From contig CABRSG010000012.1 of the NCBI GenBank assembly GCA_902473545.1, positions 1 through 19,426 on the forward strand: 19,426 nucleotides of DNA. Reading direction: 5' to 3'. The notes beneath the pieces were generated by a model. The model ran no database searches. It was not told where the DNA came from and saw nothing but the letters and a program-made list of their open reading frames with translations. Position 1 is the stretch's first letter, and every line of letters begins with the position of its first letter. The translations under genes were made by a program, and so were the position numbers. Shown here in pieces: positions 1-8,307 of the stretch. This DNA is from an uncultured Lachnospiraceae bacterium (GTDB lineage: Bacteria; Bacillota; Clostridia; Lachnospirales; Lachnospiraceae).

Positions 1-457
1 CGGAGCCATCCTGCCAGTTTACATAATAATGATCAAAATGGTCCGCATAATTCCAGATTTTGTATCTCAGATTGCCATGCCCCGGCACCATGCTTTTCGA
101 TTTCAGATTTCTCCAGTTGCGGTACCACCGCTCCATCTCCGCGGTAATGTGCGGCGGTCTCACACGATAGGTCGCCACATAGCCGGAGCCGTCCTCAAAC
201 ATGCAGTAGCCGAGCTCCACTTTGTCATAACCATACGGTTTTAAAAGGTCCATAAAGTTTTCCGGACGGATTGCATCCTCCACCTTCATCGGCTTCTGGA
301 TAATCTGTATTTCCAGCGGAGAGGGCATATGCAGCGGATATTTGTAAAAATACTTTGCCAGCGGCATCTTTTCCTCCTCCGGGAACAATTTCTGACGTAC
401 CTTTACGATATTATCGTCATCGGTATCGATAATTTCTTTGTCAATCTCAATAAACAT
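1..457 (-). CDS. DAPG/phloretin hydrolase-like protein (3' end off window)
   Basis: The first 152 residues of a protein whose C-terminus lies beyond the left edge. ATG at 457 follows AAAGGAG with normal spacing. The fragment contains an aromatic, basic stretch (ERWYRNWRNLK, residues 109-119), then GHGNLRYKIW (126-135) and NYADHFDHYYVNW (136-148). This Trp/His-rich layout resembles the DAPG hydrolase (PhlG)/phloretin hydrolase family, Zn-dependent enzymes that cleave a carbon-carbon bond next to an acyl-phenol. That assignment is from memory of the family pattern. The metal ligands of the C-terminal half are outside the window, so activity cannot be judged. It lies 60 nt after the MATE gene on the same strand and is probably cotranscribed with it. 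Alternative: another START-like-fold hydrolase. Confidence 0.62.
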   Translation of the reverse strand, partial: MFIEIDKEIIDTDDDNIVKVRQKLFPEEEKMPLAKYFYKYPLHMPSPLEIQIIQKPMKVEDAIRPENFMDLLKPYGYDKVELGYCMFEDGSGYVATYRVRPPHITAEMERWYRNWRNLKSKSMVPGHGNLRYKIWNYADHFDHYYVNWQDGS

Positions 458-480
458 CCTGAATCTCCTTTCTGTTTCCG

Positions 481-521
481 GTAACAGTTCAGGCGGACTG
501 CCCTTTTACGATTACTGTTAC
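481..521 (-). other. Stem-loop between MATE gene and hydrolase gene
   Basis: Perfect 8-bp inverted repeat GTAACAGT/ACTGTTAC, with a smaller GGC/GCC pairing inside the loop. It overlaps the MATE stop codon and ends shortly before the ribosome site of the hydrolase gene. No U-tract follows on the minus strand, so it looks like an mRNA-processing or stability element rather than a terminator. Confidence 0.4.
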
Positions 522-1939
522 GAATGCTGCCCTGCTTTTCTTCTGTGCGAATGCTTATGTACATCTGTTGCCACTTTTCCTTCCTGTGCCAGACGGATGA
601 CCTTCAGTCCATAGAAGAACATCGGGATAATCACCACCGCGCTGAGCAAATCCGCCAGCGCCTGCGTCGCCGCCACACCGTTTACGCCCCAGATTCTGGG
701 CGCGATCAGAAGGACCGGATAAAAGCAGTAGCCCTGTCTTGCAAAGTTTGCCACCAGCGCCAGCTTTGCATTTCCAATTCCTGCAAAGAACATGTTGACC
801 TGGGAGCTGAGCGCGTGCATAATCAGACCGAAGCACTGCAGCCGCACACAGAGCATTCCAAGCTCCATCACCTCCACGTCCGCCTGACTGTTAAAAATAC
901 GAATCAGCGGCGATGCGAAGATGAAAATGATAATCCCCATTACGATGGAGCCGCCGACCGCCATCGCGCAGCCGTAGGTGTAGCTGTCCTTCACGCGTTT
1001 CCACACCTTTGCGCCCCAGTTGAATCCGACCACCGGCTGATAGCCCTGCCCGAATCCGAGAATAAACGCAAACGGGAATTCCATGATACGGTTCGCCACG
1101 GAAAGTGCCGCCAGGGATGCTGTGGAATAGCTGCCCGCCACGCGATTGATTGCAATGGATGCCACCACGGTGAGCACCGAGCGGAAGAAGGAGCTGGAAC
1201 CGATTGCCACGACCTCCTTCACATCGTTCCACACCAGTGAAAACTTACGGATGGAGATTTCCACAATCGTCGTCTTTCTCATATATGGCCAGCACAGGAT
1301 CACAAAGCTGATGCATTTTGAAATTGCCGTCGCCATAGAAGCACCTGCAACACCCAGACCAAATTTGTAAATAAACAGCGGGTCCAGGAAGCAGTTCAGT
1401 ATACCGCCAAAGCCGATTCCGATCATTGAATAGGTGGCGCTGCCCTCGCTTCGCAGGCACATATTTAAAATAAAGCTGCCGATCATAAACGGCGCCGCAT
1501 ACAGTACATAAGTGCCGTACTGTATGGAATACTCCGCGCACTCCTCCGTTGCGCCCAGCCAGTAAACAATATCGCCGAGCATCAGCTTGCCGAAAATCAT
1601 GAACAGAATTCCCAGTCCGATACCGGTAAATATCGACGTCGACAGTATCCGGTTCGCGTGTTCCTCCTTCTTTGCTCCGAGAAGTCTGGAAATGTAGCTG
1701 CAGGCGCCTGCTCCAATCAGCGAACCGATTACCGTAATCATTCGCTCCAAAGAGCTGTTTACTCCCACCGCTGCCGTCGCGTTGGTTCCCAGCGTACTGA
1801 CAAAGTAGGTATCCACCAGATTGTAAATCGTAGTAATCAACTGGGCGGTAATCGTCGGCACCGCCATTTTCGGAAGCAGCGTCATAATACTTTCATTCAG
1901 CATCATCTGCTTTTTTTCTTCTTTTACATTGTTTCTCAT
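518..1939 (-). CDS. MATE family efflux transporter
   Basis: A 473-residue protein, the usual length for a MATE exporter, with about twelve hydrophobic segments in two repeated halves. Near the N-terminus it has PTITAQLITTIYNLVDTYFV, the typical first-helix pattern of DinF/NorM-like MATE proteins. In the middle it has GFGQGYQPVVGFNWGA, the equivalent of the conserved GxxQGxQPxxGxNxGA motif. It would export a small organic molecule in exchange for Na+ or H+; the substrate cannot be read from sequence. Start ATG 1939 is preceded by GAGAGG at about 8 nt. An internal ATG pair at codons 12-13 is possible but has a weaker ribosome site. It lies 29 nt after the 194-residue membrane protein gene and before the hydrolase-like gene, so it may export a substrate or product of that group. 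Confidence 0.93.
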   Translation of the reverse strand: MRNNVKEEKKQMMLNESIMTLLPKMAVPTITAQLITTIYNLVDTYFVSTLGTNATAAVGVNSSLERMITVIGSLIGAGACSYISRLLGAKKEEHANRILSTSIFTGIGLGILFMIFGKLMLGDIVYWLGATEECAEYSIQYGTYVLYAAPFMIGSFILNMCLRSEGSATYSMIGIGFGGILNCFLDPLFIYKFGLGVAGASMATAISKCISFVILCWPYMRKTTIVEISIRKFSLVWNDVKEVVAIGSSSFFRSVLTVVASIAINRVAGSYSTASLAALSVANRIMEFPFAFILGFGQGYQPVVGFNWGAKVWKRVKDSYTYGCAMAVGGSIVMGIIIFIFASPLIRIFNSQADVEVMELGMLCVRLQCFGLIMHALSSQVNMFFAGIGNAKLALVANFARQGYCFYPVLLIAPRIWGVNGVAATQALADLLSAVVIIPMFFYGLKVIRLAQEGKVATDVHKHSHRRKAGQHS

Positions 1940-1968
1940 GCAATATGCCTCTCTATCCTAGAATTAAT

Positions 1969-2553
1969 TCACATACAGATAAACTTTTTTGATTTGTCGT
2001 CCCACGCCTTATTCTCCTGTTTTTCGTAAGGCAGCGCCCGGTAGAAGAATGTAATCAGAAAAGAACATATCCCTGAAAAGAAGTAAAACAGCGGTACCGT
2101 CACCGCCCCTGCGGAAAGTCCATTCCGGATTATAATAAAAATGCAGGATATTGCCGCGCAGAGCAGAACAACCGCATTTGCACATGGCGCGAGCCTCAGA
2201 ATCATATTCATCTGCTCAAAATTCTGATTTGTGATTTTGTCCTTTGAAAAAACAAATTGCAGCACGCCAAACCATTCAAACAGAAACAACGCCAGCGAAA
2301 AACCGGAAAACAGGGTCGGGAAGGAGCGGTAATTCAGCTCGCACTTCTGCAGGGCAGCCAGCGCAAAGAACAGCGTTCCCAACGTGCACAGCATTGCAAA
2401 TATACGCTTATAGCGCTGCTTTTCAGCTTTTTCCAGTTTGAATACACACCATTTTCCAATATATTCATACCGGATGCAGAAGCCCCGTTTATTGCCGCAC
2501 GGTTTTTCGTATGCCATATAGTTTTCTTCAAAAGAATCCCGGAATGTCTTCAT
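1969..2553 (-). CDS. Hypothetical four-helix membrane protein
   Basis: A 194-residue protein I do not recognise. It has a polar, basic N-terminus of about 45 residues with four Cys, then roughly four hydrophobic segments (about residues 48-67, 80-102, 123-143 and 150-170), and a charged C-terminal tail (ALPYEKQENKAWDDKSKKF). ATG 2553 follows AAGGGG with 6 nt spacing. The gene starts only 14 nt after the stop of the ABC ATPase at 2568, so it is probably translated from the transporter mRNA. No catalytic motif is visible. It may be an accessory membrane protein of the transporter operon or of the MATE gene downstream. Confidence 0.75.
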   Translation of the reverse strand: MKTFRDSFEENYMAYEKPCGNKRGFCIRYEYIGKWCVFKLEKAEKQRYKRIFAMLCTLGTLFFALAALQKCELNYRSFPTLFSGFSLALFLFEWFGVLQFVFSKDKITNQNFEQMNMILRLAPCANAVVLLCAAISCIFIIIRNGLSAGAVTVPLFYFFSGICSFLITFFYRALPYEKQENKAWDDKSKKFICM

Positions 2554-2567
2554 TTACAACCCCTTCT

Positions 2568-3524
2568 CTATAACTGGTTAATCTCTTTTGCCTTATTACA
2601 AACTACCACGTGTCCCGGACGAATCTCCTGGCTCTTTACGCCCTGTCTGCATCCCTCATCCGCATACAGGCAGCGCGATGCAAAGCGGCAGCCGGGTCCC
2701 GGATTAATCGGGGACTTAATCTCGCCCTTCAGAATGATGCGCTCCCTGCGGTTGTGGATATCCGTCGTCGGGATGGCGGAGAGCAGCGCCTTCGTGTAGG
2801 GATGCAGCGGATAGGCAAACAGCTCTTTTCTGTCGCACACCTCCACCATCTGTCCGAGATACATCACGCAAATCTGGTTGGAAATATGCTTTACAACCGA
2901 CATATCGTGCGTGATAAACAGATATGTGAGTTTTAAATCTCGCTGCAAATCCATCAGAAGATTTAAAATCTGCGCCTGAATCGACACATCCAGCGCGGAA
3001 ACCGGCTCGTCGCAGACGATGAATTTGGGATTCAGCGCCAGCGCTCTGGCGATTCCCACCCTCTGTCGGCGCCCGCCGTCCAGCTCGTGCGGATAGGACA
3101 TCCGCAGACGCTTCTCGATTCCCACCGTATCCATCAGCTCGCGCGTGCGGTTTTTAATTTCCTCCTGGCTGAAGCCTCCATCCAGCTTCAGAGGCTCCAT
3201 AATGATGTCGGATACTGTCTGGCGCGGGTCCAGGGAAGAATACGGATCCTGGAAAATCATCTGGACATCCTTGCGGAACTGTACCATCTCTTTTGGCTTC
3301 AGCTTCGTAACATCCTTCCCCTGGAACAGAATTTTTCCGTCCGTGCTTTCATTTAAATGAATCAGGGTTCTGCCAAGCGTTGATTTTCCGCAGCCGGATT
3401 CTCCCACAAGCCCTACGGTCTCACCTTCCCCGATTTTGAAGGTGATATCATCAACAGCATGCACCATTCCGGCACCGCTCTTAAAATATTTTTTTAAGTT
3501 CTGTGTTTCCACCAATGCCGCCAT
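2568..3524 (-). CDS. Peptide/nickel-type ABC transporter ATPase (DppF/OppF-like)
   Basis: A 318-residue ATPase of the oligopeptide/dipeptide/nickel importer family, cytoplasmic and paired with the ATPase encoded just upstream. Visible motifs are Walker A GESGCGKST (residues 41-49), Q-loop FQDPYSSLDP (91-100), Walker B FIVCDEP (168-174), D-loop SALD and H-loop THDMSVV. The signature motif is LDGGR instead of LSGGQ (148-152); it lies inside ELDGGRRQRVGIARAL and is otherwise well conserved. The family-specific C-terminal extension has a Cys pattern (CRFASRC, C, C near the end). The gap to the upstream ATPase gene is 3 nt and the ribosome site GAGGGGTG overlaps that gene's end. It would power import with the two permeases and the binding protein of this operon. 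Confidence 0.95.
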   Translation of the reverse strand: MAALVETQNLKKYFKSGAGMVHAVDDITFKIGEGETVGLVGESGCGKSTLGRTLIHLNESTDGKILFQGKDVTKLKPKEMVQFRKDVQMIFQDPYSSLDPRQTVSDIIMEPLKLDGGFSQEEIKNRTRELMDTVGIEKRLRMSYPHELDGGRRQRVGIARALALNPKFIVCDEPVSALDVSIQAQILNLLMDLQRDLKLTYLFITHDMSVVKHISNQICVMYLGQMVEVCDRKELFAYPLHPYTKALLSAIPTTDIHNRRERIILKGEIKSPINPGPGCRFASRCLYADEGCRQGVKSQEIRPGHVVVCNKAKEINQL

Positions 3525-3527
3525 ATA

Positions 3528-4508
3528 TCACCCCTCCTCATTCGCTTTCCAACATCTGACCTTATGGCCCGGCGTCATTTCAATCATGTGATTATTAAAC
3601 TTCTTACATTTCCCGCAGGCATACGGGCACCGATCCAGGAAATCACAGTGTTCGCGAAGCACGGACGGGTCCGGCGGCAGCCCCTCTATCGGAGAGAGCC
3701 GTTCCACATCCTTATCCAAATCCGGCAGAGCGCCGAAGAGCCCACAGGTGTACGGATGCGTCGGATTATCGTAGATATCCTCCAGCGTTCCCTCCTCGAT
3801 GATTCTGCCCGCGTAAATAACCGCTACCTTATCGCATACTCCCGCCACAACGCCCAAATCATGCGTAATCAGTATCATGGCGGTTCCCAGCTTGTCCCGC
3901 AGGTCCCTTATTAAATCGAGCACCTGCGCCTGAATCGTCACATCCAGCGCAGTCGTCGGCTCATCCGCCAGCAGAAGCTGCGGCGAACACGCAAGTGCCA
4001 GTGCGATTACCACACGCTGCTTCATGCCGCCGGAAAACTGGTGCGGATATTCCTCCGCGCGGTCGGCACCGATACCAACCATTTCCAGCATTTCGATCGC
4101 CCGCTTATTTGCCTCCGCTTTCGAGCAGTTCTGATGCTGCCGGTAACCTTCTGCAATCTGCGACACAACCGTCTTTACCGGGTTGAGCGCCGTCATCGGG
4201 TCCTGGAAAATCATCGAAATGGATTTTCCCCGCAGCGCCTGCAGCTCCTTATCATCCATATCGGGAATCTGCTTTCCCTCAAACCAAATATCGCCTTCCA
4301 CACTCTCCACAGAAGTTTCCGGAAGAATGCGCAGAATTGATTTTGCAATCGTTGTCTTTCCGGCTCCCGTCTCTCCCACCAGGCCAAGCGTCTCTCCCGC
4401 TTTCAGCTCCAGAGAAACATCATTGACTGCGTGGATAATCGAATTTCCCGAATGATATTTCACCGTAAGATGACGGATTCCAAAAAAATTCTCTCTTGTC
4501 TTTGCCAT
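3528..4508 (-). CDS. Peptide/nickel-type ABC transporter ATPase (DppD/OppD-like)
   Basis: A 326-residue ATPase with Walker A GETGAGKT (residues 45-52), Q-loop FQDPMTALNP (101-110), canonical-type signature FSGGMKQR (158-165), Walker B LLLADEP (178-184) and H-loop THDLGVV. The C-terminal oligopeptide-transporter extension carries Cys288, Cys294, Cys298, Cys301 and Cys319. Homologous extensions in this family can hold an [4Fe-4S] cluster; here that is an inference from the spacing. It sits between the DppC-like permease (14 nt gap) and the second ATPase (3 nt gap). Its signature is intact while that of its partner is altered, which predicts an asymmetric ATPase pair. Confidence 0.95.
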   Translation of the reverse strand: MAKTRENFFGIRHLTVKYHSGNSIIHAVNDVSLELKAGETLGLVGETGAGKTTIAKSILRILPETSVESVEGDIWFEGKQIPDMDDKELQALRGKSISMIFQDPMTALNPVKTVVSQIAEGYRQHQNCSKAEANKRAIEMLEMVGIGADRAEEYPHQFSGGMKQRVVIALALACSPQLLLADEPTTALDVTIQAQVLDLIRDLRDKLGTAMILITHDLGVVAGVCDKVAVIYAGRIIEEGTLEDIYDNPTHPYTCGLFGALPDLDKDVERLSPIEGLPPDPSVLREHCDFLDRCPYACGKCKKFNNHMIEMTPGHKVRCWKANEEG

Positions 4509-4522
4509 TTCCTATCCCTCCA

Positions 4523-5485
4523 TCAGTCTTTAAGATTCGGGTCCAGCGCGTCACGGAAAGCGTCGCCCAGCATGTTGAAGCTCAGTACGGTAAGCACGAT
4601 AAAGATACCCGGAATAATTACCATATACGGGAAATCACGGATATAGTTACGTGTGGCCGCCAGCATCTGTCCCCATTCCGGCTTCGGCTCCTGCACGCCA
4701 AGTCCCAGGAAGCTTAAGGACGAAGACGCCAGACCGTTCCGGCTGATGCTCATGGCAATCTCAACGATAATCGGAGAAATTGCGTTCGGCACGATATGCC
4801 GGGCGATAATCTTCCAGGTCGGACAGTTGATGGTCGTTGCCGCTTCAATATACTCCATGTTACGGATACGCAGGATATTTGCTCTCATCAGCCGGGCAAA
4901 TCCGGGGATCCCCGTGATACCAAGAGCAAGAATACATTTGTCCACGCCGGTTCCGAATACCGCGCAGAATGCCATTGCCAGCACCAGCGACGGGAATGCC
5001 TGGAACAAATCCAGGAAACGCATCAGGCAGGAATCCACCACGCCGCCAAAATATCCGGCAACCGCTCCCATAATGATTCCGAGGATTGCGGAAAGCACGG
5101 TAGAGAGGATACCGATAACAAGGGTATATCTTGCACCGTACAGCACTCTGGAGAGAATGTCGCGTCCCAGGTCATCCGTTCCGAATAAGTGATTTGCGGA
5201 CGGCCAGGATTTCATTGCCGCAAAATCTGTTGCCGAGTAGTCATATCTGCAGATATACGGTGACAGTAAGGAACGAATAATAATCAGAGCGATAAATATC
5301 ATTCCGAACTGTGCGCCTCTGTTGCGGGAAATACTTGCCCATATATATTTTGCCGAACCCGGCTTAATGCTGGCGTCGATGCGGCGGCGCTTCTTCGCCT
5401 TCTTTCCCCGCCCGCGTCCGCCGTGTCCATGATGTCCGTCATCGCCGTGATGTCCGGCTGTCTTGTTTTTTAATTCCTCTGCCAT
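4523..5485 (-). CDS. ABC transporter permease (DppC-like) with His-rich N-terminus
   Basis: A 320-residue inner permease of the dipeptide/nickel family with about six transmembrane segments. The coupling-loop (EAA-type) region reads YIEAATTINCPTWKIIARHI, and SSLSFLGLGVQEPKPEWGQM near the C-terminal third is the usual DppC/OppC signature. The unusual part is the N-terminal cytosolic tail: residues 11-22 hold five His among Gly and Asp (GHHGDDGHHGHG), followed by a strongly basic GRGRGKKAKKRRR stretch. Ordinary DppC proteins lack this; it could bind metal, but nothing shows that it does. Its start overlaps the stop of the upstream permease gene (TAATG), implying coupled translation. Confidence 0.94.
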   Translation of the reverse strand: MAEELKNKTAGHHGDDGHHGHGGRGRGKKAKKRRRIDASIKPGSAKYIWASISRNRGAQFGMIFIALIIIRSLLSPYICRYDYSATDFAAMKSWPSANHLFGTDDLGRDILSRVLYGARYTLVIGILSTVLSAILGIIMGAVAGYFGGVVDSCLMRFLDLFQAFPSLVLAMAFCAVFGTGVDKCILALGITGIPGFARLMRANILRIRNMEYIEAATTINCPTWKIIARHIVPNAISPIIVEIAMSISRNGLASSSLSFLGLGVQEPKPEWGQMLAATRNYIRDFPYMVIIPGIFIVLTVLSFNMLGDAFRDALDPNLKD

Positions 5486-6441
5486 TATTTCACCTTCTTT
5501 TTATTTGAGGATACATACTGTGCCTTGATGCGCGGGTCTACAAAAGCGTACAGCAAATCTGTCAGCAGCATGACCAGCGCAAAGGTAAATGCGATAAATA
5601 TAATTCCTCCGGTACATGCATTGTAATCCCGGTTATTTATGCTGTTTACCAGATACTGTCCGATGCCCGGGATAGAGAATACGACCTCGATAATGGTCGC
5701 GCCGCCCAGCATGGAGCCGAACCTCATACCGATTACGGTAAGAATCGGAATCAGCGCGTTCGGAAGCGCATGTCCGTAGATAACATCTCTTTCCGGAAGT
5801 CCCTTTGCTCTTGCGGTAGTCACGTAATCTGACTGCACGACCTCCAGCATACTGGCGCGTACCTGTCTGGTAAAGCCGGCAAGACCGCCCAGCGAGTTGG
5901 CTATGGTCGGCAGGACAAAATATATCAGCGATTTTGCTCCTGACGACGGAAACCATTTCAGCTTCAGCGAGAAAAGCAGTACCAGCATCAGCGCTGTCCA
6001 GAAACTCGGCATACAATCAAACAGCAATGTTATAAACAGCGAAATCCGGTCACCTGCAGAGTTCGCATGTACCGCTGTATAAATGCCCAGCGGCAGGCCC
6101 ACCACGACGGTCAGTATAATACTGAAAATCGCTATCTTGGCAGTGTGCGGGAATCGTTTCATCAGCTCCCATTTAATATCTGTGCCGTCAATCAGAGACT
6201 TGCCGAAATCAAACTTTGTAAAAATATTCGTTATGTACTCGCCCAGTCTGACCGCAAACGGTCTGTCAAGACCAAGCGCTACACGTTTCGCCTCTATCTC
6301 CGCCTCGGTATGTACACCCGACCCCAGTGCAAGCTGCGCAGGGTCGCCCGGAACGAAGTTCATCAGAGTAAACATAATAATACCAACCGCGAGCAGCGTC
6401 GGAATCATTATCAGCAGTCGCTTTACAACATATCGTGTCAT
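5485..6441 (-). CDS. ABC transporter permease (DppB-like)
   Basis: A 318-residue permease of the dipeptide/nickel family. It begins MTRYVVKRLLIMIPTLLAVG, the classic DppB first helix, followed by FVPGDPAQLALG. The coupling loop reads DYVTTARAKGLPERDVIYGH and the C-terminus has FVDPRIK. About six transmembrane segments are visible. ATG 6441 follows AAAGGA. The gene is separated from the binding-protein gene by a strong stem-loop (6474-6524) and overlaps the second permease gene by 1 nt. It forms the translocation pore with the DppC-like protein. Confidence 0.95.
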   Translation of the reverse strand: MTRYVVKRLLIMIPTLLAVGIIMFTLMNFVPGDPAQLALGSGVHTEAEIEAKRVALGLDRPFAVRLGEYITNIFTKFDFGKSLIDGTDIKWELMKRFPHTAKIAIFSIILTVVVGLPLGIYTAVHANSAGDRISLFITLLFDCMPSFWTALMLVLLFSLKLKWFPSSGAKSLIYFVLPTIANSLGGLAGFTRQVRASMLEVVQSDYVTTARAKGLPERDVIYGHALPNALIPILTVIGMRFGSMLGGATIIEVVFSIPGIGQYLVNSINNRDYNACTGGIIFIAFTFALVMLLTDLLYAFVDPRIKAQYVSSNKKKVK

Positions 6442-6473
6442 GAACTCATTTCCTTTCGTTTATCGGGGAATGG

Positions 6474-6524
6474 AAAGGCGGCACTGCACTATGTGAAACT
6501 ATTCAATAATACAATGCCGCCTTT
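6474..6524 (-). other. Stem-loop between binding-protein and permease genes
   Basis: Thirteen-bp stem (AAAGGCGGCATTG with CAGTGCCGCCTTT, one G-U pair) and a 25-nt loop. Only three U follow on the minus strand. Such intercistronic hairpins commonly protect the binding-protein mRNA or partly terminate transcription, giving more binding protein than permease. That role is inferred from family precedent. Confidence 0.6.
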
Positions 6525-6563
6525 ATCATTCACTTGATTTTCAAGCAGTTATTTCCGAATTTC

Positions 6564-8153
6564 CTAACCTTCTACAGATACATAATCCTCTGTGAATGTC
6601 ATGGCATTCAACACCGGATTCAGCTTCTGGATGCAGACATCCGTAAGACCGGCCGTCGTAACAATAGACCTTACCTCTGTGTAGCAGCCAACGATATAAG
6701 CCTGCTCCATAACGTAGTCGTGGAATGCATCCAGATTTTCCTCACTTCTGTCTGCGATTGCCGCAGCAAGGAGCTCCTGCAGTTTTTCATCCTGTACGAA
6801 GCACTGGTTGCTGTCGCCGCCGAAGAGGTCGTTCCAGAATGTCGTTGTGAAGTCTACAATAGAATTCGAATATTCGGACATATCCCATGCGGTTGGGTCA
6901 TTCTGGATAGCCTGTCTTGCCGCACGATCCTGACTGTCGATAATCATATTAATATTTGCCTCTGCAAACATTGCCTGCAGTGCAACGTACGGCTGCTGCG
7001 GAGCCTGGGAGCTGTTCAGGAAGCTGAATTCCAGCGGGTTGCTCTCATCATAGCCTGCCGCTGCCAGATATTCTTTTGCCTTCTCGATGTCGTATGTGAA
7101 GTATTCTTCCTCATCCCATGCATCCACATAGTCTGTAGCAAGGTTCGGAGCTACATCATGGCTCAGAACAACCTCGCCTGCGGAGAGCGACATGTTGTAT
7201 GCATCAAATGCATGAGCAACACCCTGACGTACATTCACATCATCAAAGATGCTTCCTTCGCTGCAGTTGAAGATAAGATACTGTGTCATACCGTTGAGAT
7301 ACTTTGTTACATTGTAATCTTCATTGTCTTCAAAGCGTACTACTTCGTCAGAGGAAACCTCCGCCATATCAACCTCTCCGTTTTCAAGAGCAATCGTTCT
7401 GGAGGAAGCCTCCGTAATGCAGCGGAGCTCAATTTCCTTTACGTTTGTAAACTCAACGTCTGCTCTGTCCTCTGTTTTCCAGTAGTCATCCTTTGCTTCC
7501 AGGGTCACGCCGGAGCCGGTAACCATATCTGTTACGATGTAAGCGCCTGTGGTAGCCGGATTGGAATTTACCTCATCCTCCGATGCGCCCGTGTACCATG
7601 CCTCGTTCGCGATGGAGCAGCCGCACAGAACCGCTTCGATAGCACCCTCGCTGGTATCTTTCAGTTTGATGGTCAGCGTATAGTCACCGGTTGCTTCTGC
7701 GCTGTCATAATACAGGGAAATCTCGGATACGAAGCCCAGTTCCGCCAGCTTGTTGTAGCTGAACACTACATCGGAAGCGGTAATCGCATTGCCCTGGCTG
7801 TCGACGATATTGTCAAAGAGCTCTACATCATAAGTTGCATCGTCTACCTTTGTAACGGACTTTGCTGCATTCATCTGAAGCTCGCCGTTTTCCAGCATAG
7901 CGCCCACGAAAGGACGGTGACAGAGGTGTGCCCAGATGGTGTTCTCTGTCCAGTCACGTACTGCGGAATCGCTTCCCCACGGTCCAATCGTGAAGGAATC
8001 GTCATCTACCGCTACGACTACCTTGCCCGCCTGAGTTGCCGCTTCTGTCGGAACAGCGGAATCAATCTGTACCTCTGATGCGAATGCGGTAGCGCATGTG
8101 CCGAATGCCATTGCGGATGCCATAAGTAACGCCATAATAGTTTTTCTTTTCAT
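6564..8153 (-). CDS. ABC transporter substrate-binding protein (family 5, peptide/nickel type)
   Basis: A 529-residue extracellular binding protein of the DppA/OppA/NikA family. An N-terminal signal peptide is seen (MKRKTIMALLMASAMAFG, cleavage likely at AFA-SEV), but there is no canonical lipobox; the only nearby Cys is in FGTC. Family features include WGSDSAVRDWTENTIWAHL near the N-terminus, DDATYDVELFDNIVDSQGN, ITASDVVFSYNK, and DVNVRQGVAHAFD in the middle, where DVRVRQA is usual. Ligand identity cannot be read from sequence; family members bind peptides, nickel chelates, haem or glutathione. It is the first gene of the transporter operon with its own promoter and operator. GGAGG lies 10 nt before ATG 8153. 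Confidence 0.93.
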   Translation of the reverse strand: MKRKTIMALLMASAMAFGTCATAFASEVQIDSAVPTEAATQAGKVVVAVDDDSFTIGPWGSDSAVRDWTENTIWAHLCHRPFVGAMLENGELQMNAAKSVTKVDDATYDVELFDNIVDSQGNAITASDVVFSYNKLAELGFVSEISLYYDSAEATGDYTLTIKLKDTSEGAIEAVLCGCSIANEAWYTGASEDEVNSNPATTGAYIVTDMVTGSGVTLEAKDDYWKTEDRADVEFTNVKEIELRCITEASSRTIALENGEVDMAEVSSDEVVRFEDNEDYNVTKYLNGMTQYLIFNCSEGSIFDDVNVRQGVAHAFDAYNMSLSAGEVVLSHDVAPNLATDYVDAWDEEEYFTYDIEKAKEYLAAAGYDESNPLEFSFLNSSQAPQQPYVALQAMFAEANINMIIDSQDRAARQAIQNDPTAWDMSEYSNSIVDFTTTFWNDLFGGDSNQCFVQDEKLQELLAAAIADRSEENLDAFHDYVMEQAYIVGCYTEVRSIVTTAGLTDVCIQKLNPVLNAMTFTEDYVSVEG

Positions 8154-8206
8154 CGTTTGTAATCCTCCGTTTTACGTTTTATTTGGTTTTTTCACCTGGT
8201 ATCTGG

Positions 8207-8235
8207 ATTGTACAAAATAACGGACGAGGAATCAA
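8207..8235 (-). promoter_or_regulatory. Promoter of the ABC transporter operon
   Basis: Read on the minus strand: -35 TTGATT (8230-8235), 17-bp spacer, -10 TACAAT (8207-8212). The predicted start is near 8200, giving a leader of about 46 nt. The same two hexamers form the esterase promoter at 12489-12518. Confidence 0.72.
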
Positions 8236-8256
8236 TTCCGTTTGATTTTCGAAAGA

Positions 8257-8283
8257 TTCCATTTTGGAAATTATACAATTTCC
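8257..8283. promoter_or_regulatory. LysR-type operator upstream of the transporter operon
   Basis: TTCCATTTTGGAA at 8257-8269 is a TTCC-N5-GGAA palindrome that fits the T-N11-A LysR box. It is centred about 63 bp upstream of the predicted transcription start. It overlaps a second, longer palindrome GGAAATTATACAATTTCC at 8266-8283, so three half-sites are stacked. The 13-mer differs at one position from the site at 12540-12552 before the esterase gene. Confidence 0.62.
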
Positions 8284-8307
8284 GCTTCCTTTGCTTCATC
8301 CTTTTCA

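Noticed and set aside
524..1240. A 238-codon plus-strand open frame opposite the MATE gene
   Set aside because: Shadow of the MATE gene; His/Cys-rich nonsense composition and no ribosome site.
6534..8078. A 514-codon open frame on the plus strand opposite the binding-protein gene
   Set aside because: It is exactly antisense to a well supported family 5 binding protein, its product is Cys/Val-rich without any family motif, and it lacks a ribosome site. It arises from the codon bias of the real gene.
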